DNA of 64,000 bases from Achatina immaculata (GCA_009760885.1 CM019699.1:43964768-44028767), one strand, 5' to 3'; shown: positions 37,986-52,432, numbered from the stretch's first letter. A program made the numbers and translations. Notes: generated by a model from the sequence alone, not told the origin.

Positions 37986-39019
37986 GAAATGGTATGAACA
38001 CTCTGTGAGATAAGTTTTTTCCACATCATATCTAGTTACAGATATCATGTATATTAGCATGTATGATGAGTTACACAACACAAGTATTATGTAACATGAG
38101 GATAACGCCAGTTGTATGTGACCAGGAAAATAGGAGAATGTGAGAAAATTCCTGTAACATTATTAATAATATGATGCCATCCTTTTTTATACTTCTGCTG
38201 TTAGGGTCTGATAATTCCACAAATAAGTGCCTGACAGTTCCACTAATAAGTTTCTTACAATTACACTGATAAGTTTCAAACAATTCCACTAAGTTTCCAA
38301 TTATTCCACTAATAAGTTTCAAACAATTCCACAAATAAGTGTCTGACAATCCACTATAAGCATCTTACAGTTCTATTGATACATTTCTGACAGTTACACT
38401 AAGAATAGTGTCTTATCTTATACACCTAAATATGCCACAGGTTATACTGAGTGAAGTTGCCTGAAAACTTTGATCTCCTAGTTTTATTATGTCCTCAGTT
38501 ATGTTATGTCATAGTTTAACTTTAAAGTCAGAAAACAGTGATGTCATAGTTTAGCTTTACAGTCAGAAAACAGTGATGTCATAGTTTAACTTTACCATAA
38601 CTGTGTGATATGTTTGAAAATGGTTGATAATATGTCATGTTATAGTTTAACTACACCAGTAATGGTTGAAGTCAGAAAGATTTCTTTCTCTCTTTTTTCT
38701 CCCCCAACTAACCCCCCCCCCCCCCACTTTACACACATGCACGTGCACAGAATGTAAACAGACATGGAGAACTGCTATGCATTGATTTTAACAAAGAGAA
38801 AGAATGCAGGCATGTCAAGACCACCAGATGTCTCCATGTTGCTGATGTAATGTGCTGTGTTGCATCATCTCAGAGGATATTTCATTTTTTATGTTGGTGA
38901 AAGAGTTCATCTGGCATTCTCAAACACTCCCATGTCATGGCTGATCAGATCTCACTTCATCCATCATCTCTTTGTCACTTTCTCTCTCTCTCTCTCTCTC
39001 TTTTCAGTCTCTCTCTTCA
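37986..39019. other. Unassigned with small degenerate repeats
   Basis: 38215-38400 holds ~8 diverged copies of acaattccactaataagttt. 38505-38660 holds about three copies of a ~35-bp unit around gtgatgtcatagtttaactt. A C-run lies at 38712-38727 and a (TC)n at 38978-39001. Confidence 0.6.
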
Positions 39020-40745
39020 CACACACACATGACACACAGCTGGTGGTGTGGCTGTCTCTCACATACACGTAACACACATAGTGATGTGGTTCTCTCTCAC
39101 ATAACACACCTGTTCATGTGGCTCTTTCTCACACATATACATAATACACCTGGTGATGTGGCTGTCTCTCACATACACACATAACACACCTAGTGGTGTG
39201 GCTTTCTCTCTCACATACACGTAACACAACTTGTGGTGTGGCTCTCTCTCACATACATAACACACCTGGTGATGTGGCTCTCTCTCACATACACACATAA
39301 TACACCTGATGATGTGGCACCTTCTCACACATATACATAATACACCTGGTGATGTGGCTGTCTCTCACATACACACATAACACACCTAGTGGTGTGGCTT
39401 TCTCTCTCACATACACGTAACACAACTTGTGGTGTGGCTCTCTCTCACATACATAATACACATGGTGATGTGGCTCTCTTTATCACACACACGTAACACC
39501 TGGTGATGTGGCTACCTCTCTCACATGCACACACATAACACAGCTCGTGGTGTGCTCTCTCACATACACACACATAATACACCTGGTGATGTGGCTCTCT
39601 CTCCCACATACACACATAAGACACCTGGTGATGTGGCTCTCTCTCCCACATACACATATAAGACACCTGGTGATGTGGCTTTCTCTCTCACATACACATA
39701 AGGCACCTGGTGATGTGGCTCTCTCTCCCACATACACACATAAGACAGCTGGTGATGTTGCTCTCTCTCTCACATACACATAAGACACCTGGTGATGTGG
39801 CTCTCTCTCACATACATATAACATAAGACATCTGGTGATGTGGCTCTCTCACACACACACATAACAGCTGGTGATGTGGCTCCCTCTCTCACATACACAC
39901 ACATAACACACAGCTGGTGATGTGGCTCTCTCTCACATACAGTAAGACACCTGGTGATGTGGCTCTCTCTCACATACACACATAATACACCTGGTGATGT
40001 TTCTCTCTCTTTCACACATACACACACATAACATAAGACATCTGGTGATGTGGCTTCCTCTCTCACATACACACACATAACACATAGCTGGTGCTGTGGC
40101 TGTCACTCTTACACACACATAACACACAGCTGGTGGTGTGACTCTCACGCACACACACTAACACAGATGATGATGTGGCTCTCTCTCTCACACACATGCA
40201 TAACACACATGGTGTGGCTCTCTCTCACACACACATAACACAGATGATGGTGTGACTCTCTCACACACATAACACAGATGATGGTGTGGTTCTCTCTCTC
40301 ACACACACATAACACAGATGATGGTGTGGCTGTCTCTCACACACACATAACACACAGCTGGTGGTAGGGCTCTCTCTCTCACACACACACTTAACACCTG
40401 GTGATGTGACTCTCTCACACACACACATAACACAAAGCTGGTGATGTGACTCTCACACACACACACATAACACAAAGCTGGTGATGTGACTCTCTCTCAC
40501 ACACACACACATAACACAAAGCTGGTGATGTGACTCTCACACACACACATAACACAAAGCTGGTGATATGACTCTCTCTCACACACACACACATAACATA
40601 GAAGATGATGTGGGTCTCTGTCACACACACATAACACACAGCTGGTGATTTGACTCTCTCTTGCACACACACACACACATAACACACCTGGTGATGTGAC
40701 TCTCTCTCTCACTCACACATAACACACAGCTGGCGGTGTGGCTCT
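39020..40745 (+). repeat. ~40-bp minisatellite with CT and CA runs, ~43 copies
   Basis: Core cacacctggtgatgtggctc followed by tctctcacatacacacata. Length varies in the CT and CA runs. Right-hand units shift to cagctggtgatgtgactc. Confidence 0.96.
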
Positions 40746-41024
40746 GACTCCGGCTTGTAAATGCTAACATTATTTGTGTGAGAATGCTACCATCAGGAAT
40801 GTTTGAAATCTTTCATCTTTGAATCACTGGATATTTTCTGTGTGAAAATCTAATCTCATGTTTTAACACATGCTTTTATCGGACATAACTGGCCAAGACC
40901 TTGGCTTGTTCTAGATTCTGTTTCCCCGTGCCACAGCTGTAGGCACAGGTGAGTGATCTGAGTTGTGGTTGAGAGATTTGGTGTGGTAGTCCAAGCATCA
41001 AGTATATCAGCAGTAGCTTCCTCA

Positions 41025-41725
41025 GATTTCATGACTTCAACATCCTCAGATTTCATAACTTAAACATCCTCAGATTTCATGACTTAAATATCCTCAAATT
41101 TCATGACTTCAACATCCTCAGATTTCATGACTTCAGTATCCTCAGATTTCATGACTTCAGCATCCTCAGATTTCATTACTTAAACATCCTCAGATTTCAT
41201 TACTTCAGCATCCTCAGATTTGATAACTTAAACATCCTCAGATTTCATTACTTCAACATCCTCAGATTTGATAACTTAAACATCCTCAGATTTCATTACT
41301 TCAGCATCCTCAGATTTGATAACTTAAACATCCTCAGATTTCATTACTTCAGCATCCTCAGATTTGATAACTTAAACATCCTCAGATTTAATGACTTCAA
41401 CATCCTCAGATTTGATAACTTCAACATCCTCAGATTTGATAACTTAAACATCCTCAGATTTCATGGCTTCACAACATCCTCAGATTTGATAACTTAAACA
41501 TCCTCAGATTTCATGGCTTCAACATCCTCAGATTTGATAACTTCAACATCCTCAGATTTGATAACTTAAACATCCTAGATTTTATAACTTAAACATTCTC
41601 AGATTTAATGACTTAAACATCCTCAGATTTTATGACTTAGACATCCCCAAACATCATGGCTTAAACATCCCCAGACATCATGTCTTAAACATCCCCAGAT
41701 TTTGTGACTTAGCATCCTCAGACTC
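41025..41725 (+). repeat. 24-bp minisatellite, ~29 copies
   Basis: Core catcctcagatttcatgact, with alternating ttcaa and ttaaa ends. It degenerates to the right up to about 41850. Confidence 0.95.
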
Positions 41726-42668
41726 GATTATCACTAGATATTGTGAAACTTAAATGTGTCAAGACATCATGACCCAAATGTCCTGAAACATAATGACTTA
41801 AGTGTCCCAAGATTTCATGACTTAAAATATCCCCAGACATTGTGACTGAATCAACTCCTACAAAAGTAAAGTGTATGGGACATAACTCATTTGTTTTTGT
41901 TTTGTGTGGAAATGTACTCACATAGAAAGCTAATTTCATAACACAAACTGTAGTGTTATACGTCTGATGGTACCATCTGTAGACAGACCGGTGGATTATA
42001 GCAATCATTGGAGACTGGCTAGCTTGATTATAGCAATCATTGGAGACTGGCTAGCTTGATTATACACTGAGTATAGAAGGGGTTATGTGATTACATACTG
42101 ACTGTACAAGTGCTGCTGTGACTAAGTAGTGACTTTAGATGTAGCTAGTTCTAAAAGAGTGTGTTTGTCAGGATGTGCTCCTCTGCAGATATCAAATAAA
42201 GTTAATGCCCCTTGTTGTTTGTTTATAAACTTGGGCTTATGGGGTGATTTCCCCTGACTTTTGAGCACGTTTCCTCGTGCGTTTTGGGCTTGTTTAGAAA
42301 AGTCATGGGATTTGTAAGAGAAAGTCACATTTTTGTGAAGGTATGATTTTGTTTGTTTGTTTGTTTAGTTTGATCTTGACAGTCTTCATTGTGTGCGAGA
42401 GGTCATGTTTTGTGTTCATGTCATCACTTGAGTGTTCGGGTGTGAGAGAGAGAGAGAGAGCCATGCCTCTAGCGTTTCTTCATATTCTGGTTTTTCTAGT
42501 GGGCTGTGGTTGTTTATGCCACTGGAATTTGTTATCCGTGTCCTGCCAACAGTGTTTTGACATTTGGCCCAATATATTACCGTCCATCATATGAAATTCA
42601 CCATCTCCCAGAGCCACCAGTAAATTGACCTGAAGTTTTACCTGATCAGTGACGCTGGTAACTGTGCA
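41726..42668. other. Unassigned, includes a 32-bp doublet
   Basis: 41995-42064 contains two copies of gattatagcaatcattggag plus actggctagctt. Short open frames near 42343-42594 have no recognised domain. Confidence 0.5.
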
Positions 42669-43081
42669 GCTGTCTCATGAAGTGTCTAACCTGGGTCCCT
42701 GTCTACTTGAGGTGTCTTACCTCTGTCCCTGCCTACATGTGGTATTTTACCTAGGTCCCTGTCTACATGAGGTGTCTTACCTGGATCCTTGTCTACATGA
42801 GACATCTTATCTGGGTGCCTGTCTCCATGAGGTGTCTTACATGGGTCCCTGTCTACATGAAATGTCTTACCTCTGTCCCTGTCTTCATGTGGTGTCTTAC
42901 CTGGGTCCCTGTCTACATGATGTGTCTTACCTGGGTCCCTTTCTACATGAGATGTCTTACCTGGGTGTCTGGTCTTACATTGAGCCCTGTCTACATGAGG
43001 TGTCTAACCTGGGTCCCTGTCTACATGGGGTGTCTTACCTGGGTCCCTGTCTACATGAGGTGTCTTACCTGGGTGCCAGTC
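42669..43081 (+). repeat. 30-bp minisatellite, ~14 copies
   Basis: Core gaggtgtcttacctgggtcc. The 10-codon unit keeps two + frames open. Confidence 0.96.
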
Positions 43082-43240
43082 AAGTGTTTATCACACAGGA
43101 AATGTAACTTTGTGTTACTTGTTTGAAATCATCTCACCGGGCGCCTCATGTGAAGACACTGCCATAGTCTTACCAGTCAGACTTTTGTGGCACATGAGCT
43201 GCCCATTCTTTGTGCAGATCTGTATCATTGTTGGCAACAC

Positions 43241-43582
43241 TGACCTGGCATGTAAACAGTGTCAGGTGAATGGCAGACACTGACCTGGCATGTAAACAGT
43301 GTCAGGTGAATGGCAAACACTGACCTAGCTTGTAAACACTGACCTGCCATGTAAACAGTGTCAGGTGAATGGCAAACACTGACCTAGCTTGTAAACAGTG
43401 TCTGGTGAGTGGCAAACACTGACCTAGCTTGTAAACACTGACTTGGCATGTAAACAGTGTCAGGTGAATGGCAAACACTGACCTGGCATGTAAACAGTGT
43501 CAGGTAAATGGCAAACACTGACCTAGCATGTAAACAGTGTCAGGTAAATGGCAAACAATGACCTGGCATGTAAACAGTGTCA
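43241..43582 (+). repeat. ~40-bp minisatellite, ~8 copies
   Basis: Core gtaaacagtgtcaggtgaat, with short units where tgtcaggtgaatggcaaaca is missing. Confidence 0.94.
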
Positions 43583-44248
43583 CTGCTTGTATAGAAATAT
43601 CTTTGTAAGTTTCCAAGTAGTTTTTGAAGGATTAAGAAACATCTAGAGGAACTAAAACATATTGTGGAGTATTCTAAAACATGATGAAACACTGAGTGTC
43701 TTGAAAACAGACAGAGCATCTAGGCATATACTAAAAACTATGGAGCTTTTGAAAAATAATAGGAAGGTGCATGATTTTGACTTTTATCACCAGCAGAGTT
43801 TTCCTTGCAGTTGACCCGTAACATTCTGGCTGGCACATTTTCTTTTTGCTAATGGAGCAGGTATTGAAAAACATAGTAACTTGTACATTTGTTAAAAGCA
43901 GGACATGAAAGACTCAGATTTCTGTCAGACAGACTTTCTGTATTCCAGTAACTTCAAAGCCAGGCCTGCAGAACAAGATGGTTGTCCACAACACTAGAAG
44001 CTCATCCTCATCACAGAAAATTGTTCTGCTGCTTTCTTCTCATATAAAGTTTCTCTCAAATGTCAAGTCTGAGGATACTTGATACTTTGTTATCATTTGC
44101 TGCCTGACGTGTATGTCATGTGGAATGAAAATGGTTTTTTTTTTATCATAACAACTCTGTTCAGTTTAAAGGCATTTATTTTTATTTTTAGTTGTTATAG
44201 TTATTGTAATTGTTATAGATTATTATATCTTATATCTTTTCCGTGCCG
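43583..44248. other. Unassigned intronic sequence
   Basis: No domain, element or repeat recognised. Confidence 0.4.
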
Positions 44249-44632
44249 TTAAATGTCACATAGGGCTCGCAAGGTAGTTTGCCAATTTTTCCTGTTTTCG
44301 GTGAGCTTTTCAACTTCATCAAGGGATTTTATGCCTATTAATTTGGCCTCTCTTATCAATGTCCTCTTTAGAGTTTCATGCAGTCCGCCTATTTTTCTTA
44401 GGCCTGTTGTGTTCCATTTCATGGCTTGTTTTTGGATTCTCTGATCGTTTCTTCTCATCAAGTGACCAACATATGTCCATCTCCTTTTCCTGATCACCCA
44501 TGAGACTGGTTGTTGTTCAGTCATCTGTCTTATCTCTGCATTGTTCTTGAACCTATTCCACTTGATGAAGAGTATTATTAAGTTATAGATTACTACATAA
44601 ATATTCTGTTGTACTGATGTGCCGAAGGTCAT
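44249..44632 (-). pseudogene. LINE ORF2 C-terminal fragment, - strand
   Basis: The - strand open frame ends with WNRFKNNAEIRQMTEQQPVS, WVIRKRRWTYVGHLMRRNDQ, RIQKQAMKWNTTGLRK and TLRALCDI before a stop. This is the RRRW.(Y)VGH.MRR tail of RTE-like LINEs and the same family as 55982-56443. The stop-free tail suggests moderate age. Confidence 0.85.
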
Positions 44633-44749
44633 GGAAATACAGGCCTAACACCCAATATGCCTTAACGGCATGGAAGTGGGATTTTGACCTTTTACAGAAA
44701 TATTTACTTAAGAGAAATGACAACTGCGGTGAAACTGGTTCTGATAATG

Positions 44750-45304
44750 AAAGCAAGTGGAGGTGTACAGTTCAGTTTTATAAAGAGATAGACAGAGCGA
44801 GGAAAGTGGGCAGAAATAAGAATGGAAGAAAGTAAGATGAGCACATATAAATGAAGAGCATACAACATTGCGGTATTTTGGCAAATGTCTTTTTCATACA
44901 AAAACAACACAAGAGATAACAACTCGAAAAACATGAAAAATTGAACACTTAGCTTTTTGGTCTCATTCTTGTAAGAAAGATGGGCACAGAATGTGTCCAG
45001 ATAGACATAGGTAAGCACAAATTGGAAGCAGGTGATTGACTGAGAAATGAGGTAAAAGGAGGATGACATATAGTTTACCACTTGGTAAGCAACATGGCAT
45101 TATGCCTCAGATGGCCCCCCCCACTTGGTGCCATCAGATAAATGTGCCCCAGACAAGAAGCTGCTCACATGCGCAGATATTAAAAGTGAGAAAACAGTTT
45201 GATGATTCAGTTATATGTGCTCATCTTACTTTCCATCATTCTTGTTTCTACCAACTTTCCTCACTCTTTCTAACTTTTCATAAAACTGAACAATGCACCC
45301 CTGT
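44750..45304. repeat. ~90-bp inverted repeat
   Basis: 44750-44848 and 45218-45304 are near reverse complements: tgttcagttttat on one side against ataaaactgaaca on the other, and aagtaagatgagcacatat against atatgtgctcatcttactt. About 370 bp separate the arms. They are probably two opposed copies of one short element. Confidence 0.85.
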
Positions 45305-45864
45305 CTACTCTAAAAAATTCAGTTATTATAGTTTGCTACATAAATAATCAGTTATTACATTTAGCAACATAAAACCTTTCTTGTCATGAAGATATTAGGC
45401 AAGATTTTTCAAGTTTATGGATATCAGTGATATATGTCAACATTTATTGTACTGCACTAGCTCCTCTGTGGTAACATATTTCATTTTTAGGTGTATGCTG
45501 CTGCCCAGTATCAGCTGATATTTATCCATTTTTCTTGTGCATGATATGTTTGACTTGGCTAACTTGTTACATCAACTGGAGATCTCTTCTATTATTTCTA
45601 CATGAAGCTTGTCTGTAATGTTTGTGATACCTTTTTTTTTAAAAAATTAGGAACAGGTCACTGTAATCATCATCATTATTATTATTTATAGCATCATGTT
45701 TGATACTTCTGAGAAGAATAGTCAGAGACTGGGAATTGATTGCTTCATCTTCTCTTGGGCCGGGCAGATTCTGGGAAAACTTTGCTTTTGTTCCTTATTT
45801 AGTGACTAGTGTGACTTGTATTTCTTGATTAGTGTTTTCTTCATTGCTTGATTTAGTGTCTTTC
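45305..45864. other. Unassigned intronic sequence
   Basis: Nothing recognised apart from a short tcatcatcattattatt run near 45668. Confidence 0.4.
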
Positions 45865-46240
45865 TTGTTTCTTGATTATCGTCTTTCTTCCTTCTAGATT
45901 GCTTCCTCATTTCTTGATTATCATCTTTCTTCCTTCTAGATTGCTTCCTCATTTCTTGATTATCATCTTTCTTCCTTCTAGATTGCTTCCTCATTTCTTG
46001 ATTATCATCTTTCTTCCTTCTAGATTGCTTCCTCATTTCTTGATTATTGTCTTTCTTCCTTCTAGATTGCTTCCTCATTTCTTGATTCTCATTTTTCTTC
46101 CTTCTGGATTGCTTCCTCATTTCTTGATTATCATCTTTCTTCCTTCTAGATTGCTTCCTCATTTCTTGATTATTGTCTTTCTTCCTTCTAGATTGCTTCC
46201 TCATTTCTTGATTCTCATCTTTCTTCCTTCTAGATTGCTG
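45865..46240 (+). repeat. 42-bp minisatellite, 9 copies
   Basis: Core cttctagattgcttcctcat. The unit is 14 codons, giving a basic KQSRRKK-type frame on the - strand that is not a gene. It ends ~350 bp before the exon at 46589. Confidence 0.96.
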
Positions 46241-47012
<772 letters not shown>

Positions 47013-48304
47013 TACGAGGGATGATTGATAAGTTCTCGGCCTAAGGTACAATGGTTTATTTGTGGACAACTTTTTTGGGTTATTTCTCAACATAATCCCA
47101 GTGCAAGTTTATGCACTTAGTCCAGCGATCCTGGAGGATACTGATCCCTTCTTTGTAAAAGTCAGCATCTTGTGCCAGTAGAAAGTGGTCTACAGCATGA
47201 ATGACGTCATCATCTGAAGCAAATTTGCGACCACTGAGCTCCTTTTTTGAGTTTGGTAAACAGGTAATAGTCTGAAGGCGCCAAATCTGGGGAATAAGGA
47301 GGATGTTCAAGAAGCTGGAAGCCGCATTCATGAATGGCAGCCATTGCTGCCACCACCAACTTGTGAGCTGGAGCATTGTCTTGCTGAAAGATGACTCCTC
47401 TCGTCAATTTCCCTCAATGCTTTTCCTTCAATTTGACACACAGTTGCTTCACAAGATTAGCGTAATAGGCCCCGGTGATCGTTCTGCCCTCTTGAAGATA
47501 GTCTACCAATAGCACACCTTCTGAATCCCAAAAGATGAAAGCCATCACTTTGCCTGCAGACAGAACCACCCTTGCTTTCTTTGGAGGTGGGGATCCATGA
47601 TGTTTCCACTGCTTTGACTGTTCTTTGGTTTCTGGTTGAAAATGATGAACCTAAGTCTCATCCATAGTCATAAATTGCTGAAGACACTTTTCAGGATCTG
47701 CAGAAAAATGGCCAAGATTGTCTCTTGACATGTTGAGATGCTATCGTTTGTGATCAGCTGTAAGAAGTTTCAGAACCCATCGAGCAGAGACCTTTGTCAT
47801 TTGAAGATCGTTGTGAATAATGGCATGAACATGTTCCTAGGAGATGCCCAACTCAGTAGCAATGTAGCGCTCAGTTAGTCGTTGATCCTCCATTATCATG
47901 TCATGGATTCTGCGGGTGGTTTCATCGGTGGTTACTGTTCTTGGTCTTCCTGGACGGGGATCATCTTCCAGACTCTCCCATCTATGTTTGAATTGAGCTG
48001 CCCATTTCTTCACTGTGCTGTAAGAAGGGGCACTCTCCCCTAGAGTCTCTACCATATCCTCATGGATCTCCTTCGATGATAAGCCCTTGATTCAGAGATA
48101 GGAAATGACTGCTTAATGAGAAATTTTCTCAATTTCTGCCGCCCTTTACCACTTCAGTAGCCTGTAGAAAAAATTGGTTGCAGTTAATTTCTTGAAACTT
48201 GGTGTTTAATCTTACATTAACCTGATCTACAAATGCACCTAATATCAGCTGTGTGTTTCAAGTATTTGTACCTTAGGCCGTGAATTTATCAATCAACCCT
48301 CATA
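47013..48304 (-). mobile_element. Mariner transposon, dead copy
   Basis: Terminal inverted repeats: cgagggatgattgataagtt at the left (47015) and the reverse complement of tgagggttgattgataaatt at the right (48302), both continuing into cggcctaaggtac. TA dinucleotides lie outside both ends, as for mariner target sites. The 1.29-kb length suits a full-size element. It sits inside the exon-derived array. Confidence 0.95.
47080..48055 (-). pseudogene. Mariner transposase pseudogene
   Basis: Transposase fragments on the - strand. VKKWAAQFKHRWESLEDDPR and GRPRTV (about 47920-48010) form the N-terminal DNA-binding part. Near 47660 the first catalytic block reads MDET, stop, VHHFQP where Trp is expected. 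QQDNAPAHKL (about 47380) and HPPYSPDLAPSDYYLF (about 47290) carry the second and third catalytic Asp, about 35 residues apart. One extra A in the run near 47245 shifts the frame before KKELSGRKFAS, and the final block ends DRWTKCINLHWDYVEK. Stops and the frameshift mean no active protein. Confidence 0.92.
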
Positions 48305-48393
48305 TACTTTATGTGATTTTGTTTGTTTGTTCTAAAGATGTAGTAGCATATATACCATGTTCTTTTTGTTTGTGTTTGATCTCTAGGTGTAGT

Positions 48394-48643
48394 CTTAATA
48401 AACACACTGTGGGTGTAACAGTTTAGGTTCATTGGCCATATAATGAGAAGAGGAAGAAAATGCCATGACAGCAGGAAAATTGTAGGCAGGAAAGGGAGAG
48501 ATAGATGAAGAGAGAAAATCTTAGATGGCCTGACAAACTGACATAGAAGAAGCACAATAACAGAACTGATGAGTAACATGAAAGATTGGAAACTGTGGAG
48601 AGACATGGCCACCAACACCTCCAGGCATGGCACATGATGATGA
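48394..48643 (+). mobile_element. 5'-truncated LINE with (GAT)n tail and target-site duplication
   Basis: Encodes a LINE C-terminus with frame breaks: RFIGHIMRRGRKCHD, MTAGKL then stop then AGKG, and near the end KDWKLWRDMATNT-like residues followed by a gatgatgat tail. taggtgtagt at 48384-48393 recurs at 48644-48653, a 10-bp target-site duplication that is itself part of an exon-derived repeat unit. Confidence 0.88.
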
Positions 48644-48831
48644 TAGGTGTAGTAGATGCATACTTTAAGTGGTTTCTTGTTTGCTCTATAAGTGTAACAT
48701 CATATGTAGTGTAAGTTGGTCATTCCTGCTTTAGATTGTTGTGATGTATCCTGTTTTTGTACATGATTACTCTTGGCTGTCAAGACACATCCTGTTCATG
48801 TGGAACATTTTAACTGAAGTCTTAACCACCG

Positions 48832-49026
48832 TGGTTTGCTGGCCCTGGCCACAGGTCACCCGTGGTTTTGCTGGCCACAGGTCACCCATGGTTTGCTGGC
48901 CCTGGCCACAGGTCACCCGTGGTTTGCTGGCGCTGGCCACGATCACAGGTCACCCGTGGTTTGCTGGCCACAGGTCACCCGTGGTTTGCTGGCCACGATC
49001 ACATGTCACCCGTGGTTTGCTGGCCA
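48832..49026 (+). repeat. ~25-36 bp minisatellite, ~7 copies
   Basis: Core gtcacccgtggtttgctggc, with optional cctggccacag or cacgatcaca inserts. Confidence 0.93.
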
Positions 49027-49227
49027 TGATCACACTATACACATTTCACTTCCTTAATGTTCTCACCAAAGAGCAATACAGAACTTGTTTTAATGATTGA
49101 TAAAAAACATGTGAGCTGCAAGACAAGCATGTGACATATATCTGATTTGATTTCCTATACACATATAATGTATATCCTTTACAGCATACAAGTTTTCATT
49201 ACCCACACATCATGTGTTTATATTTAA

Positions 49228-50249
<1,022 letters not shown>

Positions 50250-50282
50250 TGAGTATACATTTACAGTAATCTTTTTACACCA

Positions 50283-51215
50283 GTTCTCCTCCGTTACAGT
50301 AGTCCTCATAAGATAAATTTGTGGAACTAAGCCTTCTGTTATCTGTGCATAAGTTGCCCTCTATTACAGTAGTTCTCATAAGATAAATCTGGAACTAAGC
50401 CTATTGTTATCTGTACATAAGTTGCCCTCTATTACTGTAGTTCTCATAAGATAAATTTGTGGAACTAAGCCTGTTATCTGTACATAAGTTGCCCTCTATT
50501 ACAGTAGTTCTCATAAGATAAATCTGGAACTAAGCCTATTGTTATCTGTACATAAGTTGCCCTCTATTACTGTAGTTCTCATAAGATAAATTTGTGGAAC
50601 TAAGCCTTCTGTTATCTGTGCATAAGTTGCCCTCTATTACAGTAGTTCTCATAAGATAAATCTGGAACTAAGCCTATTGTTATCTGTACATAAGTTGCCC
50701 TCTATTACTGTAGTTCTCATAAGATAAATTTGTGGAACTAAGCCTGTTATCTGTACATAAGTTGCCCTCTATTACAGTAGTTCTCATAAGATAAATCTGG
50801 AACTAAGCCTATTGTTATCTGTACATAAGTTGCCCTCTATTACTGTAGTTCTCATAAGATAAATTTGTGGAACTAAGCCTTCTGTTATCTGTGCATAAGT
50901 TGCCCTCTATTACAGTAGTTCTCATAAGATAAATCTGGAACTAAGCCTATTGTTATCTGTACATAAGTTGCCCTCTATTACAGTAGTCCTCATAAGATAA
51001 ATTTGTGGAACTAAGCCTTCTGTTATCTGTGCATAAGTTGCCCTCTATTACAGTAGTTCTCATAAGATAAATCTGGAACTAAGCCTATTGTTATCTGTAC
51101 ATAAGTTGCCCTCCATTACTGTAGTTCTCATAAGATAAATTTGTGGAACTAAGCCTGTTATCTGTACATAAGTTGCCCTCTATTACAATAGTTCTCATAA
51201 GATACATTTTTTGAA
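50283..51215 (+). repeat. 58-68 bp minisatellite, ~14 copies, alternating variants
   Basis: Core ctcataagataaatctggaa and gttgccctctattac. Two unit types (aaatttgtgg and aaatctgg) alternate, and a multi-unit block is repeated about every 330 bp. Confidence 0.95.
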
Positions 51216-51464
51216 CTAAGCCTATTATTTATACATCACTAACCCTCCTTTACTTTGATAAGTTTATGGAAGTATATGTTTTATTATATGTAATATTCTG
51301 AAAAAGAAAGTAGATTGTTTCTTTGTTTAATGAATGTATATTAGAAATGAGGTCTGATGGTGGTAGGAGCATGTGAAAGCTTGGGAAGACACACAGAAAT
51401 CATACATGTATGCAGATATATCTGTTAACATACCTAGATCCCCTCTTTGAACTTCCCCATGCAG

Positions 51465-51552
51465 GATCTCAGGTAATGCAGCTTTAGAGAAGAACATCCA
51501 TGCTTCAGTGAAAGCTCAGATCCTCAAGACATTTGCTAGAACAAAGTGGAAG
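51465..51552 (+). CDS. CAMK1: CaM kinase I, internal exon (autoinhibitory segment)
   Basis: Exon after acceptor catgcag. The first base completes Trp, then it reads ISGNAALEKNIHASVKAQIL and KTFARTKWK, ending on a codon boundary at donor gtaagg. In human CaMKI the matching stretch (from IAGDTALDKNIH to KSKWK) begins the autoinhibitory helix that blocks the substrate and ATP sites until calmodulin binds. The basic/aromatic spacing (F, W, K) is kept. About 210 bp downstream the intron becomes a very G-rich minisatellite. Confidence 0.93.
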
Positions 51553-51764
51553 GTAAGGGTTTACTCATAGAACTTTTTCTTTCTTCTTCTCTGCAAGCAT
51601 GTACCAGGCACAGTCAGAATCTAACAGCACTCTGGCAAGTGACAACAATGTTGGAGCAAATATGTACATATATCTCTGTAATATTGCGGTTACTTTTTTT
51701 TTTAATCACCCTGGTAAAATACCAGTACTACAGTGACATTCAGTGGCTGTTAAAACAAGTTATG

Positions 51765-52432
51765 GGGGGGAGGGGGAACTGTCAGACAGACTTGGGGGGT
51801 GGGGGGGTGGAGGAAGACTGTCAGACAGACTTGGGGGGTGGGGGAAGACTTCTGTCAGACCTGGGTAGTGGGGGAAGACTATCAGACAGACTTGGGGGGT
51901 GGGGGAAGACTATCAGACAGACTTGGGGGGTGGGGGAAGACTATCAGACAGACTTGGGGGGTGGGGGAAGACTATCAGACAGACGGGGGTGGGGGAAGAC
52001 TATCAGACAGACTTGGGGGGTGGGGGAAGACTTCTGTCGGACCTGGGTAGTGGGGGAAGACTATCAGACAGACTTGGGGGTGGGGGAAGACTATCAGACA
52101 GACTTGGGGAGTAGGGGAAGACTATCAGACAGACTTTGGGGGAAGACTTCTGTCAGACATGGGGAGTAGGGGAAGACTATCAGACAGGCTTGGGGAGTAG
52201 GGGAAGACTATCAGAAGGCTTGGGGAGTAGGGGAAGACTATCAGAAGGCTTGGGGAGTCGGGGAAGACTATCAGAAGGCTTGGGGAGTAGGGGAAGACTA
52301 TCAGAAGGCTTGGGGAGTAGGGGAAGACTATCAGAAGGCTTGGGGAGTAGGGGAAGACTATCAGACAGACTTGGGGAGTAGGGGAAGACTATCAGAAGGC
52401 TTGGGGAGTAGGGGAAGACTATCAGACAGACC
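51765..52432 (+). repeat. G-rich ~31-bp minisatellite, ~21 copies
   Basis: Core gtgggggaagactatcagac, with six-G and five-G runs in most left-hand units and a 27-bp variant (agaaggcttggggagtaggg) at the right. The G runs are on the transcribed-RNA sense of CAMK1. Confidence 0.95.

Noticed and set aside
45806..46204. Lys/Arg-rich 132-codon - strand frame as a nuclear protein
   Set aside because: It is the antisense of a 42-bp minisatellite in the CAMK1 intron.
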